The notes beneath the pieces were generated by a model, which was given only the letters and a program-made list of their open reading frames with translations, was not told where the DNA came from and searched no databases. A program made the position numbers and the translations under genes. From assembly GCA_010279815.1 (NCBI GenBank), contig QEOQ01000204.1, forward strand, positions 151,768 to 215,767: 64,000 nt of DNA, written 5' to 3'. This document shows, in pieces, positions 1-12,000 of this stretch. The stretch is from Brachionus plicatilis (lineage: Eukaryota; Rotifera; Eurotatoria; Ploima; Brachionidae). Position 1 is the first letter of the stretch. The number at the start of each line of letters is the position of its first letter.

Positions 1-123
1 TAAATAATAACTATGGAAAAAAATAAAATTTCTTTAAGATATTTTGAAAAAATAATGTCAAAATATAGTTAAAATATTTAATTAAATTTTTAATGATTCA
101 ACTATATGCATTAATTTGTTTTT

Positions 124-2190
124 TTATTTAGTTTTTCTCCCAAAATTAGACACGTCTGGTGCCAAATCAATCTTTTCTTTTGGATTGAAAAATTCAATGA
201 CCATAAGGAGTAAAAAATCAACGATGAATATGAATGATATAACAAAGAAACCCACATATCCGCATCTCCTAAAGCTGTAAAAAATAATTAAAGATATTGT
301 TGTATTTTTTCAAAATTAGCATCAAAAATTAAAAGCTATTGATTTGAATTTTGTTCATTAAATAAATTTTTCAACTAATCAGTTGTTCAATTGAAGGATG
401 TTAACAAAATGAAAGTTAAAACAAGAAGTGAAAATTGTTTACAGCGCTATTTTTTATATTAAAAAAATCAGGCATTTTAAATTAGACTTTTTTTTTTTTT
501 TTCATAGTAACTTTTTTTGTCTCTATATTTCAACATAACGTTTTTAATTTACAATATTTTTTTTATATATATTTTTATTCTAAAGGAGCATTAGCTCTCC
601 ACACATAAACAAATAAATAAATAAAATATTTTGAAGCAAAATGAAGCGTTCTTTGGAAATTTATATAAATAAAACTTAATTATTTAAAAAAAGCGAATTT
701 TTAATTTTTTTTTTATGTTAAATTAATAATTAAATAAATCACTAAGTTATTGTTATTGGAAGAGAGACAATAATAAATTTTTTTGAGTAGAGCTTAATTT
801 TGATGCTAATTTCGAGCCTTTTCAAAAAAATTAAAAATACCTAGTAATTTTGTCTATTAAAGAATTTTTTTCATTCATTTCTGAAATTAAATTATAAACC
901 TTTTCAGTTCTTTTAGCTACATCACGCCAATTGTACATTTTTCTAATCTCGTCATGCATCATAAAACTGTCAATTTTATCTCCAGTTTTTATTCTTTTAA
1001 TTGCAAATTCAACTTTGGTTATTAAATCTGAAACTGATGGTTCACATAAAGTGATCATTGAATTAGGTAAGATTTCCGGAATACCGCCAACTTTTGTACT
1101 AACTACTTGTAACCTTTAAATGAAAAGGATTTAAATTTTTAGATTATTAAAATCGGAATAATTTACCCACAACTAGCCGCCTCTAAGATAGCAATGCAAA
1201 AAGCCTCTGTCAATGATGTATTTAAAAATATATGTCCTTTGACCAAACAATTCCTAACTTCTTGGTTTGGAATAGAACCTAAAAGAGTAACCCTATCATG
1301 TAATTTATACCGGTCTTTAATCTCTTCTATTAGCACCATTTTTGGACCACTTCCAGCTTATCGAATCATCAAGTAAATTTTTTATTTATTTGTAAGTTAA
1401 GCATTATTCAATACCTATCAAAAAATCTACATTTGGGTATTTTTTACAGATTTCTGGTATTATTCCTATCAACAAGTCTGTTCCTTTTCTGTATACCAGC
1501 CTGCTCACAACCACGATTACAACTTTAAAAAAAATTTAAAAGATTTATCAACAATCATCTGTGTTACTTCTATTAAATGGTGCAGTGTTTGGTTCAGGCG
1601 TGAAAATAGAACTGTCAACCGCATTAGGTATCACAGAAATTTTTCTCGGATCTTTTATATTAGCTCTCAAAAAAGTATTTTCTCGACAAGTATTCGAAAC
1701 ACAAATAACATGATCACTGATGGACATTCCACATTCCAACAATTTATTGGTTAAAATTGAACTGGCGTCAGCAAAACCAAATAAAGAATGATCTGTGTAG
1801 ACTAATTTTAAGCCCAAAAGTTTAGCATGGTACAATGTTTCTTCAGCTAAAACCGAAAATGCCTTTAAAAAATGTTAAAAGTTATTTGAAAATTCTAAGC
1901 AGGCAAATTACTGAATGTCCATGTACAATTGTAATTTGTTCTCTTATCAAAATATCTCTTATTATTGGCAATGTGGTCAAAACTGTTGGTAAAATGCATT
2001 GATTGTAAAATGGCACGAGTGGAATGTAGTAGACTTTAAGGCCATTGGTCATATATCTAACACCGTTTCTGCTATTATACATATGGGTTATTACCACTAC
2101 TTTATGACCAAGTTCTAATAGACACTGTGATAATTGGAAAATATGGCTTTCTACGCCTCCCATATTTGGATAAAAAAAATCCGATACCAT
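124..2190 (-). CDS. PIGA: GPI-GlcNAc transferase catalytic subunit PIG-A
   Basis: PIG-A is the catalytic subunit of the ER enzyme that transfers GlcNAc from UDP-GlcNAc to phosphatidylinositol, the first step of GPI-anchor synthesis. Six exons are read on the minus strand: 1912-2190, 1553-1862, 1415-1522, 1167-1356, 841-1113 and 124-274, giving 436 codons in one frame with GT-AG junctions. The protein opens with [16 protein letters not shown], the family hallmark, and continues with [19 protein letters not shown], [19 protein letters not shown] and VGGIPE motifs of a GT4 glycosyltransferase. The last exon encodes a hydrophobic segment (about 20 residues) followed by a short tail, the expected ER membrane anchor. 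It lacks the roughly 30-residue N-terminal extension of the human protein; an in-frame stop lies 27 nt before the chosen ATG. The 566-nt intron 275-840 is the only long one. It lies 294 nt downstream of the DDHD2 stop on the same strand. Confidence 0.97.
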
Positions 2191-2484
2191 GCTTAATACA
2201 ATTGATTTAAAGAAAATTTAGAAATTAGTAATTTTTATAAACTGTTACCAAATAGAGTGGCGTTTTTTATCCTTTTTTGGCATCTATGTCTTTAATAAAA
2301 AAATTTTAAATACTTTTTTTTTACAAAATTTATGCAATCCTAAAGTATTACTCTACTTATTAATAAGTACAGTACAGTAGAAGAATTAAAAAAAAATGCA
2401 TAAATTAAATTATATTGTGAAAATTAATAAAAGATTTTCTAATTACAACTAAAAAAAGAATTGAAAAAAAATTATATAGAAAAA

Positions 2485-5400
2485 TTATTTATCATCAGCT
2501 TTATCAGTTGAATTTAATGAAGATATTGGCTTTGTAATTGTTGACGTGATACTAGAAGTTAATACTGAAGTAATACTTTGCGGTACGCTCATATTAAAAT
2601 ATGAAAATGTCTTTTGTAAATTGGTATTAATTGTTGAAGTAGCTGCTTGAGTCAACCAGCCGGCTGATTGTTTTTGATAATCAGTCAGGTATAACTCAGA
2701 ATTTGCATCCATTGTGTTACCTTGTTTATAAATTTCTTTGGTTATTAACAAAACAGTATCTTCGGACTCCCTGAGTAAATAGAAAATTATTAAATTAATT
2801 GATTGAAGAATACATTTTACATACCAATAACAAAGATGAGCAGCCAAAGCGAATATATACTCATTGAAACTCTCAAAAGGACTTTCCTGAAGAACATAAT
2901 CTATTCTTCTGCCCTGGTTTAATTTTCCCAAATCAATTTTTTCCGTCGTATCAGTTTCTATTTGTGTCAAGCTTTCACTTGAAGAAACGATATCCATATT
3001 TTTTTCATCATCCAAATTTTCCGACTGGGTTTCAATCAATGTGGATGTTTCAATAGATGTACTTTGTTCAATGGAGACTAAATTTGAGCTAGAACTTCCG
3101 ATTCGATTGAAATTCGAGATAGAATTCCAAGCGTTTTTTAGCTGACCGACCATTTTCTCTTTAAAATCAATTCCAGCTTTTGATAAGCCAACAAGTTCTA
3201 TAAAAAAGCATTAGAAAAGTTTAAGATAAATTGGGTGAGGAAGACCGTAAAAAGAAATTGACAACTGAAAAGTTTTTTACTATAAGATAATATAAAAATT
3301 GTGAAAAGCTTCAAGTTGAATTTTAAAAGGTCTTCTAGTTTTCTTAAAATTCATTTAGGCATTAAAATAAGCTAAAATTTAAATACAGTCATTGAAGCTG
3401 TTAAATTTCTTTTAAACATAATCTTCAACATTTTTGAATCTATAAACTTGCAAATATTGATATTTTTGAATTTTTTAAAATTCTATCTTGATTCGATTAC
3501 TATGATTTATTTCTTATTTTTATGCTTTTCCAATATTCACCCAACCAAAAAGTAAAATTACCTAAATGCATTCTTTTTCTGCCTTTATGATGAGGCATCA
3601 GGACGGGCTTTAAAACTTTCTGATGTATTAATGGTTCAAATCTATACGCCACAGGATCAAACTTTGAAAAAAATTATTAAAAAATTTAGATTTAATTAAA
3701 AAAAAAATAAATACTGGATGAAATATATTGAAAAATGAACTGCATGTTGGAAGTTTGAAATCAGTAGTGATTTTATCTTCACCTCTTACTGTCAAAAATA
3801 CTGCAATGGGTGAGCCTAATGCGAAAAAATTTTCCACCTTGAAATTTAATTTTGGGTATTCGATAATCAATTGACCAGTTCCAGCAGTTCCATAATTACA
3901 GTTAGTCTCATTAGTTTGATCACTCAAATTTGAATTCAATCTTGTTAGATTTTTCTTTATCCTCGATTGAACTTGAATTTTGTCTTTGTGCACTAATTTT
4001 GTTTTTATTTCGTTTAAAATAACCTTTCTAGGACCCATTGGTATTCCTAATGAAATCAAATCAGACTCGGTCAATAACTCAAGACTTTTTAAGCAGATTT
4101 TTTCATTTTCAAACAATTTTTTGAACTCAATTAAATCTAATTTTGTTAAAAACGAATCTAAATTCTCGTCTTTTTCTGTCTTTTCAGTTTCAATTTCTTG
4201 TTTCTCCACTTCAGATTGATTTGCCAATAAGTCATAGAGAATTACTGATCCTAAAGAATGGCCGATCAACGATATGGTGCCTTTGAAATTAGGATTCTTT
4301 TCCATAAATATTTTTGACAAACGATTTAGTTCATTGCCCACTTTGCTGATTATAGTCTTTGATATTTCAAAAGCTTAAATTTTTTTACTTAATTAATTAT
4401 TTTTACATTACCTGGCAATAAATAGGACTAGTATAAAAAAGTACATCTAAAATAGTAGAGTTCGAAAATTGTCGCAGTTTTGGAATGCTGGACAAAGTTA
4501 TTGACTTTAAGTTCCTTTTTATTTTTTTTAGTTTTATTTAAATCAATTTTTTTAATTTAACTAACTCGTCAACTCCAGTTTGATCATGAAGCTCTTCATG
4601 CCAGGTAATAGGTAAAAACTCAATTCGCCCGCTTAATTTATTTTTTTCAATATGTTCTTTAAAATGAGAATCGATAATATACGATCCAATATTGCGAAAA
4701 TCGTCAACTAAAACAAAAAATGTATTTATTTTATCTTAAAAGAGGTTACGATCATTTTCAAAATTAAAACAAATAATTTGCTTCATTTAATTTTTAAAAT
4801 TTATTAATTAAATGGTCGTTTTTAACTTAAACTTTTGGTAAATCAATTTATTGAATTTTAAGGATAGTCACTATTTAAAAATTTTGCTATTTTGAAGAGC
4901 CAAATTTTTTTTTCGAACAAATTAAGTTAAAAACAATATTTTCAACAAAAAAAAATTATATCATTTGAGTCTAGAATTTAAAATTATTCTAAATCTTAAA
5001 ACTCATAGAGTTAAAAAATAATTTTATTTAGATATTTGTAAATAGCTAAGGTTGAATAAACTTTAAAAAAAATTTCCCCCATAATATATTTTTTCGCTAT
5101 TAGAAATTCAAAATTTTATTTTTAGGGGAACAAAATCATTTAAAATAGAAAATGTATTCTTATAAAATTATTAGCTTATGATTTATTTGTTATTTTGAGA
5201 TATTTATAAAAATTTTATTTTCAAATTTAAGAAAAATAAATGCTCTTGATTTTTTCTTAATTTACTAAGTATAAATAAAGTCAAAACATTAACTTTTTTG
5301 CATATTTTTAAGTCATAATTTAGATTATACTAAAGACTTATAAACCAACCATGTGAATAAGTCCCATGTTTAAAATGTATCTAAAATTTGGAAAATATTC

Positions 5401-7762
5401 ATTTGAACATTTTTTGGAGCAGACTTTTTTTAAAGTTGAAAATTAACACAGCCTCTTAATTAAATAAATTACCACAGTCTTGAAGAGGTCTAAATTTAAA
5501 ATCACATCCTTCACCAATTCCGTGAATTACAAAACATAGATGGTCAAATTCTTGTATTTCATCAGGTTCTATTTTTTCCACTACGTCGTCAATTCCTCTT
5601 TTGACAATTTTGGGCCGCTTTACTTCGCCCTTTTAAATATTAGATTAAATAAATGATTTTATTTTTAATAAAACCTTTGCAGGTCCTGATTCATTTAATA
5701 AATCAGCTTGGTCATAATGATGCATCGTGAAGGGTGTATGAAAAATAAATGCCTCTTCATCATTTGATTCATTTGATTTACTCTTAAAAGTAATTTTTTT
5801 ATGAAACGAGTTGGTTTTGATCGCTTTTTCATATTCTGTCTTAAAAAAAATTAATTGGTTAAAATTGTTAGTTTTAATTGTTCATTTTTAATAGAAATTT
5901 TTTTTATATAATGATTTAGTGATGTTTTTTAATTTATCAGATTATTTGCTCAATATTTGAGACTATTCGTTTCTCAGCTAATAAATCTTTGGTTTGTAAA
6001 AATCTCAGCAGCTAGAATTTGAATTAAAAAAAAATTGTAATTTTTTAATAACTTTTAGAATATTTTTAAAACCTTCAATAGACAGTATTATATAATTCAA
6101 ATGGTTTAATTTTCAATGCAAGCATTTGGAAAGCAAACTCTAGACGAACAATAAAATGGTCCAAGTATTAAGGATAGAATACCATCTTTTTACCAAAAAT
6201 ATTCTTGTGAATAAAAAAATTTTATTTGCTCTAAATAATCTTTTGTTAGATCAAATAAGAGTTGAACAAAAGTCAAAGTCAGTCTGCCTTTGTCTTTATA
6301 ATTGAAGATTAAGGTTATTATATTTCGGATAAAGGCAAGAATTTTGACGAAAAAATAGTTTTAAAAAATATTTTTAATTACAAAAAGAAACCAAAAATCT
6401 GAAAGTCAGTTTTGACTTTGTTTTTTGACCAGTTCTGCAATAAAAATCTCGATTTTTTTCTCCTATGCTTTTCTGCTGTTCTTTTGATGCGACGGATAAA
6501 ATTTTTTGAATTAAAAAAAATTTAAAAACAAACATTTTTTTAAATTATTGCAGTTTTGGCAAACGGATCAGCAGTGAGATTGACAATTTCAATTTTAAAA
6601 TTTTTTAATTCTGATTTGATTTTCGAAAAAGGATGAATTTTAACGAATTCGTAATTAATTTTGGAGATATTTGATCATTTAATTTCAAATTAAAATCTAA
6701 GAGCACCAATAACACTATTTTCTTTTTGTCACTTTTGACTCCTTTTGTCATTGCTATTTTTTTGTTAATTTTGATTTGATATTACTTGTGACTAACATTT
6801 TTCTCTCAAAAAAATTCAATTTTGAAGTTTGATTTTAGATTTTAATCATAATCTTAGATCAAAAAGTTGGAAAGTTTTTATTCAAAGTTATATTCAAAAA
6901 TCCCACCTGATTTAATATGAAATTTCTTAACTAAAGTCAAACAAAGCTATTTACTTTTTTATTCTAAATTATCGTTAATCAAATAATTTTGCTAATTTAT
7001 TTTAAATAAATTAAAATTAAAATTAAAATTTTACTACTATTTTTAAGGAAAAAAAACTAAACAAATGCAAAATTATCTTTAATTTTTTGTCCCATTTATC
7101 AAATATTTTAATAAGTAGAATTAAAAAAATTACTTCTTAGTGTTCCGAACACTGAGAAGTAATATGTTTAATTGTATGAATAAGTTTAATTTCTGGAATA
7201 TTTAGAATCCTCAATTGAAGAAAAATAATTTAGCACTTACCTCTAAGAATTCGGAGTATTCTTCCATATAAGGCTGATAATGGGTATCATCATTTTCTTT
7301 AAAAAACCACAGGCATCGTCTGACTTCACTTTTATTTTTATCTTCCCAATAAATGCTTCGCTTTTCTAAAGTAACCAAATCAACTTCAAAACGACCACCC
7401 TTTACACATACCAAATATTTATCATCTAATATCTGATTATCTTGTGCCCTTAATCTAAGTTCAGCGATACTTTTTCTTACATAAAATAATATTAGTCAAA
7501 TTTTAATTAAAAAATATTAAAATTACTTGTGATCCATAAAAATTCTTTCAAGAGCAGTCGAGTCTCTATATGACATAGGAATCCACACTGTTTTGTTCAA
7601 AATAGTGTCTGAATAAAACCAGTGATAGCTAATATGCTTATAGTCACCAGCTTCCTCGCTTATATGAGGAGCATCATTTGAACCTTTATCACTTGCTATA
7701 GCTGTTTCATTTGCTTGACTATCACTCGGTAAGTAGAATAAACTATCAAAATTTTCGCTCAT
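2485..7762 (-). CDS. DDHD2: DDHD-domain phospholipase A1 (DDHD2 / PA-PLA1 type)
   Basis: Intracellular phospholipase A1/lipase family acting on membranes of the ER-Golgi and lipid droplets. Ten exons on the minus strand give 812 codons: 7527-7762, 7241-7475, 5675-5839, 5473-5629, 4566-4707, 4412-4514, 3715-4356, 3562-3661, 2825-3197 and 2485-2770. Domains in order: a WWE-type region (about residues 25-180, with [10 protein letters not shown]), a lipase core with the nucleophile elbow GHSLGS (serine near residue 380), a SAM domain (about 410-467, with GIPMGPRK), and the DDHD metal-binding domain (about 515-775). The DDHD residues appear in [23 protein letters not shown] and ESED. WWE plus SAM plus DDHD matches DDHD2 better than DDHD1 or SEC23IP. 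Ser/Thr/Glu-rich inserts make it longer than human DDHD2 (711). The first intron downstream of the WWE exons (5840-7240) is 1.4 kb and holds a hAT-like relic and a palindrome. Confidence 0.95.
6257..6437. mobile_element. decayed hAT-type miniature element
   Basis: The left end AAGAGTTGAACAAAAGTCAA and the right end TTTTTTGACCAGTTCTG are inverted relatives of the termini of the intact elements at 15782 and 27105. The interior carries the same AGTC/GACT-rich sequence. No matching 8-bp target duplication remains, so this is an old or rearranged copy lying in a DDHD2 intron. Confidence 0.5.
7129..7163. repeat. 35-bp near-perfect palindrome in a DDHD2 intron
   Basis: Two 17-nt arms flank a single central base (arm start ATTACTTCTTAGTGTTC, with one G-T type mismatch between arms). 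It lies about 80 nt downstream of a splice donor inside the 1.4 kb intron. It could form a hairpin or cruciform; no function is known. Confidence 0.7.
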
Positions 7763-8231
7763 TTTTTCTTAAAACAAAACTAAGTAACTAATTTTAAATT
7801 TTAGAAAATGCTTAGCAATTTACGTTATATAGAATTTTTTAAAGATTCTTTAGATCAGTCTGATATTTATTCATAACATAATTTAAAATGAGGATTATCT
7901 TTATCAAGTCAATGAATCCCGAGCAAGTTATAAAAAATTGGTCTTGAAAAAAATATTTCTCAATTTAAATGTTAATTTATTATTATGAAATAAAATTGGA
8001 ATTCAAAGTAAGCATAAATGTAAATTTACTAAAGCAAATTTTTTAAATTTTAAATGTACAATTGTGCATTTAAAAAATTAATTTACATGTTAAATTTTTT
8101 GTTTGTAAAAAAAATTCCAAATAATGTGCTCATTTTTTAATTAGAACGATAGTTTCAGCAATCGAAGCATCAAATTATTTCAATTTAACATAAAATTTAA
8201 ATTTTAGAAATAAAAAAATAAAATTTTCAAA
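7763..8231. promoter_or_regulatory. divergent intergenic region DDHD2 / PBDC1
   Basis: This 469-bp spacer separates two divergent start codons and should hold both promoters. No TATA or other defined motif stands out in the AT-rich sequence. AG sites after T-rich tracts lie just upstream of both ATGs (TTTTAAG 5 nt before DDHD2; AAATTTTAG about 24 nt before PBDC1). Confidence 0.4.
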
Positions 8232-10359
8232 ATGGAAAATCAAGGGTTAAACAATTTAGACACAGATGCCCAAAATTATATAAATGATGTAATGATTAAT
8301 ATTTTTATTTATTGTATTGCTTTCAATCTGATAATTTTAGCCTCAAATTGAAATGCAATGGGCAATGAAAGCATTCCAACACGCTGAAATTCATTACAAT
8401 GTAATTAAAATTATTTAGATGATTTTTTTTTTAATTCCATTTTAGTTATTGTCTGCTATTGATCCTAAGCTACTCAAATTGACCAAGATTGATGACATTA
8501 TTTATGAAGAATTTAGGCAATTATTTAAAAATTTGAAAGTTGATTCCATTGATGTAGATTTTATGAAGTCGGCCGAACAAAAAGAAGTAAGCTATTAATT
8601 TTGAAATTCAATAATTATATTTGAAATTAAAAATTAATTAATTCTTAAAAAATAGTTAATTTTTCATTAATATTCTTGATTCATGAAATTAAAGATCTGA
8701 CACTTATTTTAAAAATTAGATTTAAATTTGGAATTTATTTAAATTTAAGAAAAATGTAAATGTAAAAGCAACTTTTGTGATATTTAGTAGTTTAATTATT
8801 TGCCATTTTTGAATCTGATCGATCTGAGTTTTTTTTTTTTTAATTCAAGCCTAAAAAATCAAGATTTTGGATTATAGTACTGAATTAAAATTCAGGTCTA
8901 AAAACCTAAAAAATATCTTCCATAAAATTAAAAAAAATTAATTTAGATTTTTTATTTTTATTTTTTCAGCTATGTATAGTCAAGTTAGATTTTTTGGTTT
9001 TTGATTAGGCGTTTTTGGAGGTTTTTCTAATTTAAACGCTGCGCTTAATTACTAAATTTACGACTTTCTCTAATTCCAAAATCAACTCAAAATAGATACT
9101 TTTCTATATAGTGAATTGAGCATAAAATGCAGAAATATTAGCTTTTAATGAATCAAAGCATGATTCAATATATTAGACTATTAAAATGATCACTTACAAA
9201 CTCAATTAGCTTACAAAGTACTCTGTTTTTAACATTATTATTTAATTTAAATTATTAATAGTTAAAATAAAATTTTTCGTAATTTACAAAGTTGGTAGCT
9301 ATAAACTGTACCTTTTCTAGTTATTTCTTTTTTTATGTGAGGAGTCCAGTGGTATAATGTACAGTCTCAATAAATATCGTCTTACTTTAACTTTGAACAA
9401 AAAAAAACCGATGGCTTTCTTTAACAGTATCCCCGAGTGACTTAATTTTACCTCATATCGATTATAAAAACTGAGCCTTTTGACACACCACTAAGTACTT
9501 TCAGCCAGTCTGACACCAATACATTCATTAGGACTATTGGCTTAAGCTCAATAGTTTTTACTTTAATTAATTATGATTAAAGAATAATTGAATTAATATT
9601 TATTGAAAAATTAATTAATTTAAAACTTTTAATTTTTGTAGAATTTTCTCAGATTGATTGTTTAAATTTTTTAATAGTTAAGCAATGAACATAAAAGCAT
9701 ACAGGAAAAGGAGATAAGCCTCTCCCCTATTATCCGCAAAGATAGAAAAGGGACAAATTATTTTTTATAATTTGAATGTTCTTGATAAAAAGAATTACAA
9801 AATTTTAAGAATTTTTTAAGCTTTCTATAAAAATAAACATTTTATTTTTCTTGTTTTTTGATTTAAGTATTGAGAAAAAAATTAGGTTAAGATTGATTTA
9901 GTTCTATTCTGGACGTTTTTTATAATCTTAAACTCAAATTACATCAAGATAATAACCCAAAAATGAAAATAATACCTAAAATAAAATTCGAAAATTCTAT
10001 GTTACAATCAACGTTAATAAATATTTTTCATAATATAATAATTTTTTAATTTTTTTGTTTTTACATTCTAATTAAAAATATTAATCAGTTTTTATAATTT
10101 TTAAAATTTAATAGTTAAATTCAATTTTAATTTTTAATATTTTTAGTTATGGAGGCCATTTTGTGAGAATTTTAAAGAAAAAGTCGAAGATTACAATATG
10201 GGAACTTTGCTAAGAGTTGACGCCACCGGCGATTACAACGAAGAAAACACTACTTTAGTTCCCAGAATACAATTCTTCGCCATTGAAATCGCACGAAACC
10301 GAGAAGGACACAATGCGATTATCAAGGAAAAATTCAAAAAGTCATCAGCTGAAAAATAA
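8232..10359 (+). CDS. PBDC1: PBDC1 (polysaccharide biosynthesis domain-containing protein 1)
   Basis: PBDC1 (YPL225W in yeast) is a small conserved eukaryotic protein; the yeast protein has been linked to folding of translation factor eEF1A. Four exons on the plus strand, 8232-8288, 8341-8400, 8446-8586 and 10147-10359, give 156 codons. Signature stretches are PQIEMQWAMKAFQHAE, LLKLTKIDDIIYEEFR, LWRPFCENFK and RIQFFAIEIARNREG, which follow the family closely from end to end. It lacks the long acidic C-terminal tail of the human protein. The third intron (8587-10146, 1560 nt) is far longer than the first two (52 and 45 nt) and holds a SINE-like repeat, which probably explains its size. TSSC4 begins 127 nt after the stop on the same strand. 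Confidence 0.97.
9697..9762 (+). repeat. SINE-like repeat, 3' part (copy 1)
   Basis: The sequence ending TAGAAAAGGGACAAATTA aligns over about 65 bp with the reverse complement of 19971-20008 joined to 21239-21285. Upstream, at about 9345-9410, GTCCAGTGGTATAATG resembles a pol III A box, so the repeat may extend left to about 9340. The 5' limit is uncertain. It lies in PBDC1 intron 3. Confidence 0.5.
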
Positions 10360-10486
10360 TCCTAATGCTAAAAATAAAATTTTAAATTTCATTTTGTTTT
10401 GAAATAATTTACTATAAATTAAGAGGGGTGAAATAGCTCTTCGCTATGGATAGATTGAAATTTTCATACATTTTTACGATTAAGAA

Positions 10487-11290
10487 ATGGAAACGCTTCC
10501 ATCAGAAATTAATAATTTTGAATCACGATCAAAATCAGTTTTCGATTCATTGCTCTTAATAGAACATAACCATAGGGAAAAAGAATCGGAATATGTAAAT
10601 CAAACTGAAGAAATTGTCAGTCAGAAAGACTTTGAGCTAGAAAAACGTATTCAAAGTGATTCAGATTCAGAGTTCAAAATACCATGTATAGACAGCTACA
10701 AAAGACAATTAAAAAATGTACCACACTCGGTAACAAAGCAACAAAAAAAAGATCCCGACCATATTGTTAATCCAGATAAATGGACCAAGTATTCATTAGA
10801 AGATGTGGACGCTTCACAGATGTCCGCTAGTGCTAATTTCTATGCCGCAATGAGTTTAATTAATGGGAAAAACAATGAACCAAATCAAGACTTGCAGCAA
10901 ACTTTGGGCGATATAGTCTACAATAAACCGATAGGTGCTAACAAAATGGAGACAAGCAGGGATGCATACCATCAAGTTGGTAAATTTTTACTAGAAAAAT
11001 TAAGCGAAGAACAAGAGGAGATAAAAGATGATCTAGAAAAAATGGATATTAATGAGTCTTGTACAGATCAAATACATTTTAAAAAAAAATCTAAAACTAG
11101 AAATATAAGAGTTAATCGAAAGTCAAAAGAAGAAGACTTAGATTATAATGATCATAAATCTGTAGAGCAACCAGAAAATTTTGAAAAAAATTCCCATGAT
11201 GATAATGATGATGATTTTGATGAATTTGGTGGCTATCAAAATGACAGTGCCGAAGAGAATGAATTCGGAAATGATTTTGAAAAATTTTAA
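10487..11290 (+). CDS. TSSC4: TSSC4-like U5 snRNP-associated protein
   Basis: A single exon of 267 codons. The central motif NPDKWTKYSLEDV is the diagnostic conserved block of TSSC4, preceded by an IPCIDSYKRQLKNVP-like segment that is also shared with the family. TSSC4 is a mostly disordered factor that binds the U5 snRNP and helps tri-snRNP assembly. The rest of the protein is hydrophilic and low in complexity, and the C-terminus is strongly acidic with an Asp/Glu/Asn run (about residues 235-265), as expected of a disordered protein. Vertebrate TSSC4 also has an intronless coding region. It starts 127 nt after the PBDC1 stop and ends 141 nt before the TMEM128 start; an AG follows a T-rich stretch two nt before the ATG. 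Assignment rests mainly on one motif, hence the moderate confidence. Confidence 0.75.
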   Translation: METLPSEINNFESRSKSVFDSLLLIEHNHREKESEYVNQTEEIVSQKDFELEKRIQSDSDSEFKIPCIDSYKRQLKNVPHSVTKQQKKDPDHIVNPDKWTKYSLEDVDASQMSASANFYAAMSLINGKNNEPNQDLQQTLGDIVYNKPIGANKMETSRDAYHQVGKFLLEKLSEEQEEIKDDLEKMDINESCTDQIHFKKKSKTRNIRVNRKSKEEDLDYNDHKSVEQPENFEKNSHDDNDDDFDEFGGYQNDSAEENEFGNDFEKF

Positions 11291-11431
11291 ATATTTTGTA
11301 AATTTGTGTGAATTTTGATAAAAAATTAAACAATAAATATACCTTGAATAAGAATTTCAAAATTTAATTTATTTTGTTAAGAAATTATCATTAATCATTT
11401 TTTTTTTTTTACAATTTAGATTTGAATTAAA

Positions 11432-12000
11432 ATGCACGACTCTGAATTAAGATTTCGAGGCGAAATTTCAACAGACAATTTGAATAGCTTAGTCGATAAA
11501 CATGATTCAAAAGATCAGGAAAAAATTAAAAATTTAATTCATAAGCAACAGCAAACAAGTTTTCAGCAATCGACTTTGTCTTTGGAAAATATTTGTTGGC
11601 TAATTGCATCTGTATTGTGTTTGTATTATACAAACATTGTGAGCGTTATTCTCTGGGATGAAGGAATTAACAGAAGCTTGTTGTACGCTGCAATTTTATT
11701 TATTTCAGTCAATATACTCATTGGGATATACTTGATAATTTACTTATCAAAGATTAAAGATATTCCATCCAGCAAATGGAATGAATATAATCCCTATTTG
11801 ATTCCAGTAGCTACAGGGGCTTTTGTTTCTGGATCGATAATGTAAAATTAAACATCAATTTTTTTTTTATTTTAAATTAAAATTTTATTTTTTTAAGAAT
11901 GCTCATTTCTTTATGGCCGGTTTATGGTTGGTTAACGGCGCCTATACTTTTCACAATTTTCATGGGATTTATCGTATTAATAATTAACATTCCAATTTAA
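11432..12000 (+). CDS. TMEM128: TMEM128-like transmembrane protein
   Basis: Two exons, 11432-11841 and 11898-12000, give 170 codons, the usual TMEM128 size (about 165). After a charged cytosolic N-terminus of about 50 residues come four hydrophobic segments: ENICWLIASVLCLYYTNIV, LLYAAILFISVNILIGIYL, YLIPVATGAFVSGSI and the second-exon segment LFTIFMGFIVLIINI. The arrangement, and the NPYLIPVATGAF and FMGFIV stretches, match TMEM128, an ER-associated four-pass protein of poorly known function. A T-run followed by ACAATTTAG 12 nt before the ATG is a strong 3' splice site, usable for a 5' UTR intron or a spliced leader. It is the third member of the tightly spaced PBDC1-TSSC4-TMEM128 series. Confidence 0.85.

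Noticed and set aside
9340..9420. tRNA gene in PBDC1 intron 3
   Set aside because: Only an A-box-like AGTGGTATAATG is seen; no convincing B box or cloverleaf.
11112..11360. minus-strand His-rich ORF
   Set aside because: Antisense of the Asp/Asn-rich tail of TSSC4.
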